From: Rhodobacter sp.
GTDB taxonomy: Bacteria; Pseudomonadota; Alphaproteobacteria; Rhodobacterales; Rhodobacteraceae
Direction of reading: 5' to 3'
Assembly (NCBI GenBank): GCA_020250445.1
Contig: JADCEF010000052.1
Coordinates: 1-46,225 of the forward strand
DNA: 46,225 nucleotides
Part shown: one piece after another, positions 1 through 9,855 of the stretch
How the letters are laid out: each line of letters opens with the position of its first letter
How positions within the stretch are numbered: position 1 is the stretch's first letter
Notes under the pieces: model-generated
What the model saw: only the letters and a program-made list of their open reading frames with translations
Databases searched by the model: none
What the model was told of the DNA's origin: nothing
Made by a program: the position numbers and the translations under genes

Positions 1-31
1 GGAGAGGCGAAGGCACCGTCACCGCTCCCAT

Positions 32-156
32 GGCAGGGGCCATCGCCCCTGCCACAGCGTCCCGCTGCACCTTGCCCGGGCGGGGGCCAAAGCCCCCGGC
101 CAGCGCCCGCCCCGCCCCCGGCGGGCGCTTCTCGCCCGCCGGGTCGGGCGCTGGCC
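32..156. repeat. Multi-hairpin interspersed repeat, copy 1
   Basis: Seen directly: four nested or consecutive inverted repeats. The first is GGCAGGGGC-CATC-GCCCCTGCC (32-53). The second is a GGGGGC/GCCCCC hairpin around 82-97. The third is a 12-bp stem GGCCAGCGCCCG (98-109) with CGGGCGCTGGCC (145-156). The fourth lies inside the third: an 11-bp stem CCCGGCGGGCG (117-127) with CGCCCGCCGGG (133-143). The same blocks recur in the same order and orientation at 46050-46197. No protein motif is visible in any frame across it. Inference: a REP/mosaic-type extragenic repeat family, probably multicopy in this genome. Confidence 0.8.
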
Positions 157-611
157 TCTGTATTTCCCGGACCTGCCGGTCCGTGGGGGACTGTCCCGCA
201 AGGGCGGGGGAAACGCGGGTCGCGTTTCCTGATCCCGCCCCTAGGGGCAATCCCTTTCCCCGGACCGAAAAGGGTTTCCCGCAACGCATGCAGACGGCAC
301 TTTTTCAGCACCCAGCCAAGTTTCGGACGGGGCGCGGGCGGGCCGTCCAACGGGCCGCAACGGCAGGCCCCGCCCTGCGCAGACAGCTGCGCGCGGGCCG
401 GACAGGGTCAGCGCCAGGGGTTTGCGGGGCGGGTCCGGGCTGGATGATACGGTGTCTCTGCGCCCTGGCACACCGGACCTGCCGGGCATGGGTGGCAGCC
501 AAGCACCCTGCGACCGTCTCCGGTATTTCTTTTTGCTCTGGTCCAGGGCACGGCGATATTGTAGAGATTGTTTAACGTTGAACTATCCCTCTTGGCTGCA
601 AGGATCTGACC
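157..611 (+). other. Intergenic leader upstream of pdhA
   Basis: No gene is recognised here. An open frame runs from 30 to 575 on the plus strand, but its composition is Ala/Arg/Pro-rich and typical of GC-rich noncoding DNA, and half of it lies in the repeat. The last 80 bases are much richer in A+T and hold the likely pdhA promoter. The ribosome binding site AGGA (600-603) precedes the pdhA ATG by 8 bases. Confidence 0.6.
533..562 (+). promoter_or_regulatory. Candidate pdhA promoter
   Basis: TTGCTC at 533-538 and TATTGT at 557-562 are 18 bases apart, in an AT-rich patch 50 bases before the pdhA ATG. Each hexamer matches the sigma-70 consensus only partly (3/6 and 4/6). The call rests on position and base composition as much as on the boxes. 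Confidence 0.3.
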
Positions 612-1601
612 ATGGCCGCGAAGAAGCCCCCGGAAACATCCAACGTTTCCAAAGACGAGCTGCTGCATTTCTACCGCGAAATGCTGCTGATCCGCCGATT
701 CGAAGAAAAGGCGGGCCAGCTTTACGGCATGGGCCTGATCGGTGGTTTCTGTCACCTCTACATCGGGCAAGAGGCCGTTGTGGTGGGCCTTGAGGCAGCC
801 GCGAAAGAGGGGGACAAACGCATCACCTCTTACCGCGATCACGGCCACATGCTGGCCTGCGGCATGGACCCCAAGGGTGTGATGGCCGAACTGACCGGGC
901 GCGCGGGCGGCTATTCCCGCGGCAAGGGCGGATCGATGCACATGTTCTCGAAAGAAAAGCATTTCTATGGCGGTCACGGCATTGTCGCCGCCCAGGTTCC
1001 GCTGGGGGCCGGGCTGGCCTTTGCCGACAAGTACCTTGGCAATGACAATGTCACCTTCACCTATTTCGGGGACGGTGCCGCAAACCAGGGCCAGGTCTAT
1101 GAGACCTACAACATGGCCGAACTGTGGAACCTTCCGGTGGTCTTCGTGATTGAAAACAACCAATACGCCATGGGCACCAGCATGAAGCGCGCCACCCGTT
1201 CCAGGACCCTGTGGGAACGGGGTGCCGCTTACGGAATCAAGGGCGAGGCGGTTGACGGCATGGATGTGCTGGCCGTGAAGGCGGCCGGCGAGAAGGCTGT
1301 TGCGATATGCCGCGCGGGCGAAGGCCCCTATATCCTTGAAATGATGACGTACCGTTACCGCGGGCACTCCATGTCCGACCCGGCCAAGTACCGGACGCGC
1401 GAAGAAGTGCAGAAGATGCGCGACGAGAAAGATGCCATCGAACATGTGCGCGAGCTGCTGTTGCAGGGGGGCCTTGCCACCGATGAAGACCTCAAGGTGA
1501 TCGACCGCGACATCAAGGCGGTCGTGAACGAGTCCGCGGAATTCGCCAAGCAAAGCCCGGAGCCGGACCTGTCCGATCTCTGGACCGACGTCTACGCCTG
1601 A
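612..1601 (+). CDS. pdhA: Pyruvate dehydrogenase E1 component, alpha subunit
   Basis: This is the thiamine-diphosphate-binding half of the E1 heterotetramer, which decarboxylates pyruvate and passes the acetyl group to lipoyl-lysine. The 329 residues match the usual alpha-subunit length. Visible landmarks are [12 protein letters not shown] near residue 55, the ThDP/Mg motif [12 protein letters not shown] with ENNQYAMG (about 153-195), and the phosphorylation-loop-like [11 protein letters not shown] near 247. The ATG at 612 follows AGGA by 8 bases. pdhB starts 14 bases downstream, so pdhA-pdhB-pdhC is a single operon. Family identity is clear. Confidence 0.97.
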   Translation: MAAKKPPETSNVSKDELLHFYREMLLIRRFEEKAGQLYGMGLIGGFCHLYIGQEAVVVGLEAAAKEGDKRITSYRDHGHMLACGMDPKGVMAELTGRAGGYSRGKGGSMHMFSKEKHFYGGHGIVAAQVPLGAGLAFADKYLGNDNVTFTYFGDGAANQGQVYETYNMAELWNLPVVFVIENNQYAMGTSMKRATRSRTLWERGAAYGIKGEAVDGMDVLAVKAAGEKAVAICRAGEGPYILEMMTYRYRGHSMSDPAKYRTREEVQKMRDEKDAIEHVRELLLQGGLATDEDLKVIDRDIKAVVNESAEFAKQSPEPDLSDLWTDVYA

Positions 1602-1615
1602 GGGGGGGGAACGAC

Positions 1616-2989
1616 ATGGCCACGCAAGTCCTTATGCCCGCGCTCTCGCCCACCATGGAAGAGGGCACATTGGCCAGATGGCTGGTGAAGGAAGGCGATT
1701 CCGTGAAATCGGGCCAGATCCTGGCCGAGATCGAGACAGACAAAGCAACGATGGAATTCGAAGCGGTCGATGAAGGTGTGATCGGCAAGCTGCTGGTTGC
1801 CGAAGGCACCGTGGGCGTAAAGGTGAACACCCCCATCGCAGAGATGGCCGGTGAAGGCGGTGCCGCATCTGCACCCCCTGCCCCAGGGGGCGCAGCCGCC
1901 GCGAAGCCGCCTTCGGTCCCAAGGCCGCTGACGGAACCCGTCCCGCCGGCCCCTGCCCCTGTCAAGGCCCCGCAGGCCGCATCCCCCGATTGGCCCGTCG
2001 GCACGCCGACAAAGACAATGACCGTGCGCGAGGCCCTGCGCGAAGCCCTGGCCGAAGAAATGCGGGCAAACGACCGCGTCTTCCTGATGGGCGAGGAAGT
2101 GGGCGAGTATCAGGGTGCCTACAAGATCAGCCAGGGCCTGCTGGATGAGTTCGGGCCAAAGCGCGTCATCGATACGCCGATCACCGAACACGGCTTTACC
2201 GGCCTTGCCGTGGGTGCGGCCTTTGGCGGGCTGAACCCGGTCCTTGAATTCATGACCTTCAACTTTTCGATGCAGGCCATTGACCAGATCATCAACTCTG
2301 CCGCCAAGACGCTGTACATGTCGGGCGGGCAGATGGGCTGCCCCATCGTCTTTCGTGGACCGAACGGGGCTGCCGCGCGCGTCGGTGCCCAGCACAGCCA
2401 GGATTATGCCGCCTGGTACGCGCAAATTCCGGGGCTGAAGGTCGCCATGCCCTATTCCGCCGCCGATGCGAAGGGCCTGCTGAAGGCGGCAATCCGCGAT
2501 CCCAACCCTGTGATCTTCCTGGAAAATGAAATTCTTTACGGACGGTCCTTCGATGTGCCCGTGCTGGATGATTTCACCATCCCCTTCGGCAAGGCCAAGG
2601 TCTGGCGCGAAGGAACAGATGTGACGATCGTCAGCTTCGGCATCGGCATGACCTATGCGCTGGAAGCCGCCGAACAGCTGGCGAAGGACGGAATCAGCGC
2701 CGAGGTGATCGACCTGCGCACGCTGCGGCCCATCGATTACGACACCGTGCTTGCGTCCGTGCAAAAGACCAACCGCTGCGTCACGGTTGAGGAAGGCTGG
2801 CCTGTCGGGGCCATCGGCAACCATCTGTCGGCCACGATCATGACGCGGGCGTTCGACTATCTTGACGCCCCCGTTCTGAACTGCACCGGCAAGGACGTGC
2901 CCATGCCCTATGCCGCAAATCTTGAAAAGCTGGCGCTGGTAACGACAGCCGAAGTTGTCGCAGCCGTCAAATCCGTCTGCTACCGGTAA
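1616..2989 (+). CDS. pdhB: Pyruvate dehydrogenase E1 component, beta subunit, with N-terminal lipoyl domain
   Basis: This is the second E1 subunit. At 457 residues it is longer than the common 330-residue form because residues 1-78 are a lipoyl domain, with ETDKATMEF placing the lipoylated lysine at Lys43. A Pro/Ala linker (about 82-125) leads into the transketolase-like pyrimidine-binding domain ([12 protein letters not shown] onwards; [12 protein letters not shown]) and the C-terminal domain ([11 protein letters not shown]). A lipoylated E1-beta is known from several alphaproteobacteria such as Sinorhizobium and Zymomonas. The lipoyl part is very similar in DNA and protein to that of pdhC next door, which suggests duplication. 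A good Shine-Dalgarno (GGGGGG) lies just upstream. Confidence 0.97.
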   Translation: MATQVLMPALSPTMEEGTLARWLVKEGDSVKSGQILAEIETDKATMEFEAVDEGVIGKLLVAEGTVGVKVNTPIAEMAGEGGAASAPPAPGGAAAAKPPSVPRPLTEPVPPAPAPVKAPQAASPDWPVGTPTKTMTVREALREALAEEMRANDRVFLMGEEVGEYQGAYKISQGLLDEFGPKRVIDTPITEHGFTGLAVGAAFGGLNPVLEFMTFNFSMQAIDQIINSAAKTLYMSGGQMGCPIVFRGPNGAAARVGAQHSQDYAAWYAQIPGLKVAMPYSAADAKGLLKAAIRDPNPVIFLENEILYGRSFDVPVLDDFTIPFGKAKVWREGTDVTIVSFGIGMTYALEAAEQLAKDGISAEVIDLRTLRPIDYDTVLASVQKTNRCVTVEEGWPVGAIGNHLSATIMTRAFDYLDAPVLNCTGKDVPMPYAANLEKLALVTTAEVVAAVKSVCYR

Positions 2990-3000
2990 GGAACGCTGAC

Positions 3001-4299
3001 ATGGCAACAGAAATCCTCATGCCCGCGCTCTCGCCCACGATGGAAGAGGGCACACTGGCAAAATGGCTGGTGAAAGCCGGCGATGCGGTGAAATCCGGCC
3101 AGATTCTGGCCGAGATTGAAACCGACAAGGCCACCATGGAATTCGAGGCCGTCGACGAGGGCATCATCGGCAAACTTCTGGTCGCCGAAGGGACGGCGGG
3201 GGTCAAGGTGAACACCCCCATCGCCACGATGCTGGAAGACGGCGAACGCGCTGATGCCGCCCCTGCCCCCAAGGCCCCGGCGGCACGGCCAGCCGCCGCA
3301 GCGGCGCTGCCCGCAGCAACCGCTTCGGCGGCGCCTGCCGCATCCCCCGCCAAGGGTGCGCGCGTCTTCGCTTCGCCCCTGGCCCGCCGGATCGCGGCGG
3401 AAAAGGGCCTTGATCTGGCACTGGTCACAGGCTCTGGCCCGCATGGCCGGATCGTGAAGGCCGATGTCGAAGGCTTGTCCAAACCCGCCCAAGCCCCGGT
3501 TGCCGCTGCCGCGCCCGCTACTGCACAAGCGCCGGCCCCTGCGGCTGCCGCACCCGCGCTTGCCACCGGGGCCACCGCCGAAACGGTCGCCCGCATCTTT
3601 GCCGACCGCAGCTATGACGTTGTCCAGCTTGACGGCATGCGCAAGACCATCGCAGCCCGGCTGACCGAGGCAAAGCAGACGATCCCGCATTTCTATCTGC
3701 GCCGTTCGGTGCAGCTGGATGCCCTGCTGGCCTTCCGCGAGACACTGAATAAGCAACTGGAAAGCCGCGGCATCAAGCTGTCGGTCAACGACTTCATCAT
3801 CAAGGCCTGTGCCCTGGCCCTGCAACAGGTACCGGATGCGAATGCTGTCTGGGCTGGCGACCGGATTTTCCGCCTCAGGCCGTCCGATGTGGCGGTTGCC
3901 GTTGCCATCGAAGGTGGCCTGTTTACGCCCGTTCTGCGCGATGCGCATCAGAAGTCGATTTCGACCCTGTCTGCGGAAATGAAAGACCTTGCGGCCCGCG
4001 CCCGCACCCGCAAGCTGGCACCGCACGAGTATCAGGGGGGCAGCTTCGCGATTTCAAACCTGGGCATGTTCGGGATCGAAAACTTCGATGCCGTGATCAA
4101 CCCGCCGCATGGCTCGATCCTGGCCGTGGGGGCGGGTCTCAGGACACCGGTCGCGGGCAAGGATGGCGCGATCACCGTTGCCACCGTGATGTCGATGACC
4201 CTTTCGGTCGATCATCGCGTGATCGACGGGGCACTGGGGGCAGAATTCCTCAAGGCAATCATCGGGAACCTTGAAAACCCCGTCGCCATGCTGGCCTGA
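3001..4299 (+). CDS. pdhC: Pyruvate dehydrogenase E2, dihydrolipoamide acetyltransferase
   Basis: E2 is the core of the complex and transfers acetyl from lipoyl-lysine to CoA. The 432 residues hold one lipoyl domain (1-78, Lys43 in ETDKATMEF), an Ala/Pro linker, a peripheral subunit-binding domain (about 122-156: [17 protein letters not shown] with [13 protein letters not shown]), a second Ala/Pro linker, and the catalytic domain (about 205-432). The active-site motif [10 protein letters not shown] is present near the C terminus. The gene starts 11 bases after pdhB. No dihydrolipoamide dehydrogenase (E3) gene follows: the next gene is cysE on the other strand, so E3 must be elsewhere. Confidence 0.97.
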   Translation: MATEILMPALSPTMEEGTLAKWLVKAGDAVKSGQILAEIETDKATMEFEAVDEGIIGKLLVAEGTAGVKVNTPIATMLEDGERADAAPAPKAPAARPAAAAALPAATASAAPAASPAKGARVFASPLARRIAAEKGLDLALVTGSGPHGRIVKADVEGLSKPAQAPVAAAAPATAQAPAPAAAAPALATGATAETVARIFADRSYDVVQLDGMRKTIAARLTEAKQTIPHFYLRRSVQLDALLAFRETLNKQLESRGIKLSVNDFIIKACALALQQVPDANAVWAGDRIFRLRPSDVAVAVAIEGGLFTPVLRDAHQKSISTLSAEMKDLAARARTRKLAPHEYQGGSFAISNLGMFGIENFDAVINPPHGSILAVGAGLRTPVAGKDGAITVATVMSMTLSVDHRVIDGALGAEFLKAIIGNLENPVAMLA

Positions 4300-4304
4300 C
4301 TATC

Positions 4305-4330
4305 GGCCCTTCCGCCACGGCGGAGGGGCC
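4305..4330. terminator. Bidirectional hairpin between pdhC and cysE
   Basis: GGCCCTTCCGCC (4305-4316) pairs with GGCGGAGGGGCC (4319-4330), a 12-bp stem with one wobble and a tiny loop. It lies between the convergent stops of pdhC and cysE and its last base is in the cysE stop codon. There is no strong T-run, so termination efficiency is uncertain. Confidence 0.5.
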
Positions 4331-5145
4331 TATTCGCCCAGGTGCTCGCGGATCAGATGATCCATCGTGACCGAAGGCTGCGCGCATCCGGCTTCGCCCA
4401 CAACCCGGGCCGGAACGCCGGCCACGGTCGAACAGGGCGGCACGTCCTGCAACACCACGGAACCGGCGGCAATGCGGCTGCAATAGCCGATCTCGATATT
4501 GCCCAGAACCTTTGCCCCGGCCCCGATCAGCACGCCATTGCCGATCCTGGGGTGGCGCACGCCGTCTTCCTTGCCGGTGCCGCCCAGCGTCACCGAATGC
4601 AGCATCGACACATTGTCACCGACAACAGCCGTTTCACCGATCACGATGGAATGCGCATGGTCGATCATGATGCCCCGGCCCATGGTCGCTGCAGGATGGA
4701 TGTCCACACCAAAGACCTCGGACACCCGCATCTGAACGAAATAGGCCAGATCGATCCGGCCCGCCTGCCACAGCCAGTGCCCGACACGGTAGGCCTGGAC
4801 GGCCTGATACCCTTTGAAATACAGCATCGGCTGCAGGAAGCGGTGGCATGCAGGATCGCGGTCATAGACCGCAACCAGGTCCGCCCGCGCGGCTTGCCCC
4901 AGATCAGGGTCCGATGCATAGGCCTCGTCCGCGATTTCGCGCAAGATCTGCTCGCTCATCTCGCCGGAGGCAAGCTTGAGGGAAAAGCGATAGGCCAGGG
5001 CCCGCTCCATGCTGGGATGGTGCAACAGGCTGGAATGCACCAACCCGCCCAGAAGCGGCTCTGACCGGATCGCCTCGACAGCCTCTTCGCCGATCCGCTG
5101 CCAGACCGGGTCGATGGCGGCCATCTTCATTCTGGTTTCGGCCAT
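4330..5145 (-). CDS. cysE: Serine O-acetyltransferase
   Basis: Makes O-acetyl-L-serine from serine and acetyl-CoA, the first step of cysteine synthesis. The 271 residues have the alpha-helical N-terminal domain (DPVWQRIGEEAVEAIRSEP) and a C-terminal left-handed beta helix of hexapeptide repeats, including the family signature VFGVDIHPAATMGRGIMIDH and HPRIGNGVLIGAGAKVLGNI. The ATG at 5145 is preceded by GGAGG with 8-base spacing. The upstream gene overlaps its start by 19 bases in the same direction, so it may be read on from the end of the GTA region. Confidence 0.96.
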   Translation of the reverse strand: MAETRMKMAAIDPVWQRIGEEAVEAIRSEPLLGGLVHSSLLHHPSMERALAYRFSLKLASGEMSEQILREIADEAYASDPDLGQAARADLVAVYDRDPACHRFLQPMLYFKGYQAVQAYRVGHWLWQAGRIDLAYFVQMRVSEVFGVDIHPAATMGRGIMIDHAHSIVIGETAVVGDNVSMLHSVTLGGTGKEDGVRHPRIGNGVLIGAGAKVLGNIEIGYCSRIAAGSVVLQDVPPCSTVAGVPARVVGEAGCAQPSVTMDHLIREHLGE

Positions 5146-5492
5146 GGTTGCTGCCTCCGTCCTTGTCGCAGGGGTCCATCATACACCCCTACCCGGCCCG
5201 AGACAAAAGAAAGCTTTGCAACGCGCAACCGGTCCAGAACACAGGACAGCGCACGCAGCCAACGCGGATCCGACAGGAACGGTTCCGCATCCGCCCTGGG
5301 CTCGCTGCCCGTCACGGCCATCAGGCTTCCATTGCCCCAGGCAGGGTGCGGCTTTCCCAGACGGCGCCGGTACTTGTCGGCCACCTGCGCCTGCCAGATC
5401 AAACGGTCGATGCAGCCGATCCAGTCCTCTTCACCCAGAACAAACAGCACACGGGCTGCGGCAAGGACATCGCCGATCAACACCGGACGCAT
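5127..5492 (-). CDS. Conserved protein downstream of GTA g15 (DUF7742-like)
   Basis: A 121-residue protein starting MRPVLIGDVLAAARVL and containing DKYRRRLGKPHPAWGNGSLMA. To my recollection this resembles a small family of unknown function (DUF7742) found beside GTA genes in Rhodobacteraceae; the name was not verified. The start was placed at 5492 because homologues begin at this Met; the frame stays open further upstream but would overlap g15. It begins five bases after the g15 stop and overlaps the cysE start by 19 bases, so it is transcribed with the GTA tail genes or with cysE. No signal peptide, membrane helix or catalytic motif is visible. Confidence 0.75.
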   Translation of the reverse strand: MRPVLIGDVLAAARVLFVLGEEDWIGCIDRLIWQAQVADKYRRRLGKPHPAWGNGSLMAVTGSEPRADAEPFLSDPRWLRALSCVLDRLRVAKLSFVSGRVGVYDGPLRQGRRQQPWPKPE

Positions 5493-5496
5493 CCCG

Positions 5497-8400
5497 TCAC
5501 ACCGCAAGCTGCGCGAAAGGACCGGGGCCGAAGCGGTCCGACACCTGCGCCACCCGCAGCACAAAACCGCCCAAAGTGCCGTCGCCGGCCTGCTGCGACA
5601 CCGGATAAATCCAGTTCGGGACCGTCACCGATACTTCCCTGACGATCAGCGAACCCGACAAGACCTGAACAAGATAGGTTTCGCGGTCTTCGCCCAGCGG
5701 AACCTCGCCGATACGCCATCCATCCCCGTCGATCCTTGTCCTGCGGATCCACGTCACAGACCGGTCCCCCCCGGGAGTCCCCGCGATGCGCAGATGCACC
5801 GGCCGATAGGGACGCAAGCCCACACCTTCAAAGGCGATGATGCGATGAACCGTCGACGCATCGTCATAGCCGCGCTCCGCCGCGCCGATCCGGTAGTGCC
5901 TGTCCAGACCGCGGGCCGCCTGCGACAGGGCAATCTGCACCAGTGCCCGGTCCAGAAGCACAAAGACACTGCCCGCCGGCAAGAGCGACGGCATCCCTTC
6001 TTCCGTCCCCGCCTGCCCGCGCAGCAGGCCGGTCAGGTCATAGACCTGCGGCGCGACAAGCTCGGCCCCGGTGAACTGCACCACCTCCCAGGCTCCTGCC
6101 GCGCCAGTGCCAACGGCAGCGGCATTCGCCCCGTTCAGCATCCCCGCCAGGTCGGTTGAGCTGAGTGTCCCGCCCGACAGCCGAACGCGCAGGGCTGCAC
6201 CGCGGGAAAGCAGACCCGAACGTGCCGGTGCCAGCACTGTCTCGGTAACGCCAAAGGTGGCCGGCACCATCACCAGCCGGTTCAGGGCATAGCCATTGTC
6301 GGACGCCGAACTCCACACCGCCACAGGCCCGGGCCAGGGCAGCGCCCCCACGGCCACATGCGGGGCATCGGGCGCCTCTGCCCCGCTGAGCAACGGCAAA
6401 TCCAGAAACAGCGGGTGAACCGGCGCGGGGGCCGTATAGGGTGCCACAAAGGGACGCACCTCCACGGCCGTCCCGGGCCGATAGGCCGCAGGCTCAACCC
6501 GAACAGCGTCGATCTGCTGGAACTCGGCCTGTTCGATCCGGTCGATCCGATAGCGCACACCGTCAACGCCAACCACGTCGCCGGCCCCAAGCCCAAGGGC
6601 TGACTTGGGCAGCGCAAAACGGACCGCATCACGCGCAACGCGGGCTTCGGCAAGCCAGCGCTCCACAATCATCCTGCCCTCTGCCGCCGTCAGGCTCAGC
6701 GCCAGTTCCGACTGCGCCACGCCGAAGGCCGCCTCGTCCGGAAAGATCGCCTCCGCCTGCCGCACTTCGAAATTGCTTTCGGCGTCGATAAAGCCCAGCC
6801 GCACGCGGCCTGTCATTTCGGCCTCGGCAGCGCGGGTCAATTCGACCGCGCCATCAATCTCTGTGCTGACCGCCATCATCGCCCGGTCAAGCGTGTCCGT
6901 CAGCCGTCCGTCCCGCATCCGGAACCCAAGAATTCCCTCCCGCTCAACCGCGTCAAATCCGTAAGCAAGCGCCAGCGGTTGCAAGGCGGATCGTGCAGAC
7001 CCCACCTCTGCCACGCCATAGCCGCGCACAAGGCCGTAAAGACGCGACACATCAAAGCCGACCAGCCCCGAGCGCTCGCACAGATCGGCCACCACCGCAG
7101 CAAGCGTCAGGTTCGCCGCCCGGCCGTTGATCCAGTGACCAAGCCGATAGTTGTCGCCATCGCTCCACGCCGAAGTCAGGTTCGGAAATTCGGGATAAGG
7201 CCGGGCATCCCAGGCCCAGACATAGGCCCGCGTCATGTCCACCATCGTCCCGCCATAGCCGGGTGACACCGGATTGTTCACCCCCTCCGCCCAGAATTCG
7301 GCCATCGCGCGCAGATACTGCATCTGGATCAGGTCATCCCGCTGTCCGGTCGATCCGCGCGGCAACAGCGATTCCGAGGATTTGGGGTCCACAAACCGGT
7401 TCGGCTCATTCGTACCCTTGTCAATGGCAGGGCAGCCAAGTTCGGTAAACCGCACCGGCTTGGACCTTGGCACCCATGCGGTCGGCACCGCAGACCGCAC
7501 CCCCCCGACCCGGTCGTGATGCGGGCTGGACCACCAGCTTTTCAGGTCTTTGGGGCGAAATACCCAAGGTTCCCCGTGAAGCCCGTCCAGAATCGGCGTC
7601 CGGGTCTGCGCCGAAGCATCTGCGGCCGAGGCATAGAACCAGTCAAATCCCTCACCCCCCGCAATATTCGCCTTAAGGTAATCAAGATTGTAGATCGCCC
7701 CCCAGGCAGCATCGGCATGGCTTTCGCCGTCTCGCCAGTCCGAGATCGGCATGTAATTGTCGATGCCGATGAAATCGATGTTCGCATCCGCCCAAAGCGG
7801 ATCAAGATGGAACTGAACGTTGCCGGACGCATCATGATAGCCGAAGTATTCGGACCAGTCCGCTGCATAGCTCAGCTTGACGCCCGGACCCAGAATCCCC
7901 CTCACATCCGCCGCCAGCTGGCGCAAGGCAGCCACGGCGGGAAAGCTGTCCCCTGCCCCCCGTATCTGCGTCACCGACCGCAATTCCGACCCGATGCAAA
8001 AGGCTTCAACGCCGCCAGCGGCCGCGCAAAGATGCGCATAATGCAGCACAAAGCGCCGGTACCCCCAAGAGTCTGGCCCAGAATAGGTGATCTGGCCACC
8101 GTTCCGCGCAAAATGGCCGGGCTGTGCCGTACCGAAAAAGGCGGCCACTTCGGCAGAAGCCGCCGCTGTCCGGTCGGGCGAACCGGGACGGCCGGGTGCC
8201 ACCGACAGCGTGATGCGTCCCCGCCACGGCAGCACCGGCTGCCCCGTGGCCCCCGTCCATGGGTCGGGCAGCGCATTGCCCGCCATCTGCTCCATCAGCA
8301 CGAAGGGATAGAACATCACCTCCTGTCCCGCGGCCTGCAAGGCGCGGATCGCCTCGATCACCGACTGATCCGCGGGCGTTCCGCCATAGACAGGCCGCCC

Positions 8401-9408
8401 GTCGAGGGTGGCGATCTGCCCGGCCTCGCCCCGGCCAATGCCGCCAGCCCGCCAGGGCATCGTGCCTTCGGTGGTCTTCTGTTCCACCTTCGGACGCACC
8501 GTGCAGCTTGCGCAGCGCAGATCATTCCCGAACCAGGACACCACAAGGGAAACGGCCCCGCACCGGGGAAGTTCCTGGCGCAGCTGCGTCAGTGATGTGA
8601 CCATATCCGTCTGACCCGACGGCGAATGCATGTTCGCGGCGCGCTGCAGGCCGGGTCCATTGTCGTAATGCACCCGGCTCGTCGCCAGTGCATATTCCCC
8701 CGTGCCCGGAATCAGCGCCACCGCCCGCACGCTGCCGGCAATATCGGTCATCGTCCGGGCCATGGTCCCCTGCGCCCGGCGCACCACCTCGAAGGAAAAC
8801 TGCGGCACCCGGTTGCCGAAATCGGCCAGGGGAAGATCCTCGAACACCACATAGGCAATGCCCCGATAGGCCGGCGCACGACCGGCCCCTTCGACAGCGG
8901 CAATCTTTGCATCGGGAAGTTGCGTTTCGCTTCCCGAATGCACCCGTATGTTCAGCCGGTCACGCACAATCTCGTTGCCATCGGCCCAGATCCGGCCCAC
9001 GCGCAGAATCTCGCCCTCGCACAGGGCAACGGCAAGGCTGACCGAATAGGAATAACTCTCGGTCACAACCGATGCGTTCCGCCTGTTGCCCTTGCCGCCG
9101 CGGCTTTCCTGCTGCGTTGTTGTCACCGTTTCCTTGAACCGCGTTGCCCAGATCACCTGCCCGGCCACCCGCATCCGGCCAAAAACCTGGCCAATGGCCG
9201 CGCCGTCGCTGGCCCCCATCACCCGGATGCGCTCGACCCGTCCCACCTCGACCACGGACGAGCCTGATCCCATCAGCCGCTGATCAATCACCCGGCCCAG
9301 CGTGGCCCCGACCGCCCGGCCGATGACCGCCCCCGACAGGCCCAGGACCGTGCCGCCAAAACTGCCCCCGATCGCCGCCCCGACAGCCGATAGAACGATC
9401 GTCGCCAT
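5497..9408 (-). CDS. GTA host-specificity / tail tip protein (g15)
   Basis: The largest GTA protein, forming the tip of the tail baseplate. At 1303 residues it is close to the R. capsulatus g15 length. The order seen is a Gly/Ala-rich hydrophobic N terminus (MATIVLSAVGAAIGGSFGG), a tail-like region, a GTA TIM-barrel domain (roughly residues 320-770, with FCIGSELRSVT, FIGIDNYMPISDW and the acidic FTELGCPAIDKG), and a C-terminal phage-tail-type half ending FGPGPFAQLAV. The TIM-barrel domain resembles glycoside hydrolases and may bind or cut envelope glycans (inference). It abuts g14 without a gap and is intact, which argues for a functional particle. Confidence 0.95.
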   Translation of the reverse strand: MATIVLSAVGAAIGGSFGGTVLGLSGAVIGRAVGATLGRVIDQRLMGSGSSVVEVGRVERIRVMGASDGAAIGQVFGRMRVAGQVIWATRFKETVTTTQQESRGGKGNRRNASVVTESYSYSVSLAVALCEGEILRVGRIWADGNEIVRDRLNIRVHSGSETQLPDAKIAAVEGAGRAPAYRGIAYVVFEDLPLADFGNRVPQFSFEVVRRAQGTMARTMTDIAGSVRAVALIPGTGEYALATSRVHYDNGPGLQRAANMHSPSGQTDMVTSLTQLRQELPRCGAVSLVVSWFGNDLRCASCTVRPKVEQKTTEGTMPWRAGGIGRGEAGQIATLDGRPVYGGTPADQSVIEAIRALQAAGQEVMFYPFVLMEQMAGNALPDPWTGATGQPVLPWRGRITLSVAPGRPGSPDRTAAASAEVAAFFGTAQPGHFARNGGQITYSGPDSWGYRRFVLHYAHLCAAAGGVEAFCIGSELRSVTQIRGAGDSFPAVAALRQLAADVRGILGPGVKLSYAADWSEYFGYHDASGNVQFHLDPLWADANIDFIGIDNYMPISDWRDGESHADAAWGAIYNLDYLKANIAGGEGFDWFYASAADASAQTRTPILDGLHGEPWVFRPKDLKSWWSSPHHDRVGGVRSAVPTAWVPRSKPVRFTELGCPAIDKGTNEPNRFVDPKSSESLLPRGSTGQRDDLIQMQYLRAMAEFWAEGVNNPVSPGYGGTMVDMTRAYVWAWDARPYPEFPNLTSAWSDGDNYRLGHWINGRAANLTLAAVVADLCERSGLVGFDVSRLYGLVRGYGVAEVGSARSALQPLALAYGFDAVEREGILGFRMRDGRLTDTLDRAMMAVSTEIDGAVELTRAAEAEMTGRVRLGFIDAESNFEVRQAEAIFPDEAAFGVAQSELALSLTAAEGRMIVERWLAEARVARDAVRFALPKSALGLGAGDVVGVDGVRYRIDRIEQAEFQQIDAVRVEPAAYRPGTAVEVRPFVAPYTAPAPVHPLFLDLPLLSGAEAPDAPHVAVGALPWPGPVAVWSSASDNGYALNRLVMVPATFGVTETVLAPARSGLLSRGAALRVRLSGGTLSSTDLAGMLNGANAAAVGTGAAGAWEVVQFTGAELVAPQVYDLTGLLRGQAGTEEGMPSLLPAGSVFVLLDRALVQIALSQAARGLDRHYRIGAAERGYDDASTVHRIIAFEGVGLRPYRPVHLRIAGTPGGDRSVTWIRRTRIDGDGWRIGEVPLGEDRETYLVQVLSGSLIVREVSVTVPNWIYPVSQQAGDGTLGGFVLRVAQVSDRFGPGPFAQLAV

Positions 9409-9855
9409 TCAGACCTCTCCTTCGGGAAATGTGAACCGCGCAACGATCCGGCGCGCCCAGGGCTGCGACAGCGGGCTTTCCACCACACCATGCCCGCAAT
9501 AGGCGTGGATGAAGCTGGGGGCGGCACCAACCTCGGCGGCAATTCCCAGGTGTTTTGCGATGCCCCCGTCACGCATCCGGAACAACAAGACGTCGCCGGG
9601 GTGATCCGTCCCGGCGCGACAGGGCCGCAGCCATCGCCGTGCCGCATCCCACAGGGCTTCCTCGCCACCCGCCTCTGCCCAATCCGCCGTATAGGGTGGC
9701 ACAGGTTCCGGCTCGGCTCCGTACAGGTCTCGCCACAGTCCGCGCAGCAGGCCAAGGCAATCCGCACCCCCGCCCCGGACGCAGCCCTGATGACGGTAGG
9801 GCGTTCCGATCCAGCTCCGCGCCAGGTCAACAACCCCCAGGGCATGGCCAGACAT
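9409..9855 (-). CDS. GTA NlpC/P60 cell-wall peptidase (g14)
   Basis: A 148-residue NlpC/P60 cysteine peptidase thought to cut peptidoglycan while the GTA injects DNA. Visible residues are the Cys in GADCLGL (about residue 33), the His in AKHLGIA and a further His in FIHAY. The start is ambiguous: GTG at 9858 (4-base overlap with g13) or ATG at 9855 (TGATG, 1-base overlap). I chose the ATG. Translation is probably coupled to g13. Confidence 0.93.
   Translation of the reverse strand: MSGHALGVVDLARSWIGTPYRHQGCVRGGGADCLGLLRGLWRDLYGAEPEPVPPYTADWAEAGGEEALWDAARRWLRPCRAGTDHPGDVLLFRMRDGGIAKHLGIAAEVGAAPSFIHAYCGHGVVESPLSQPWARRIVARFTFPEGEV

Noticed and set aside
30-575. A 181-codon plus-strand frame before pdhA
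   Set aside because: The first part lies in the multi-hairpin repeat and the rest has an Ala/Arg/Pro-biased composition without family resemblance.
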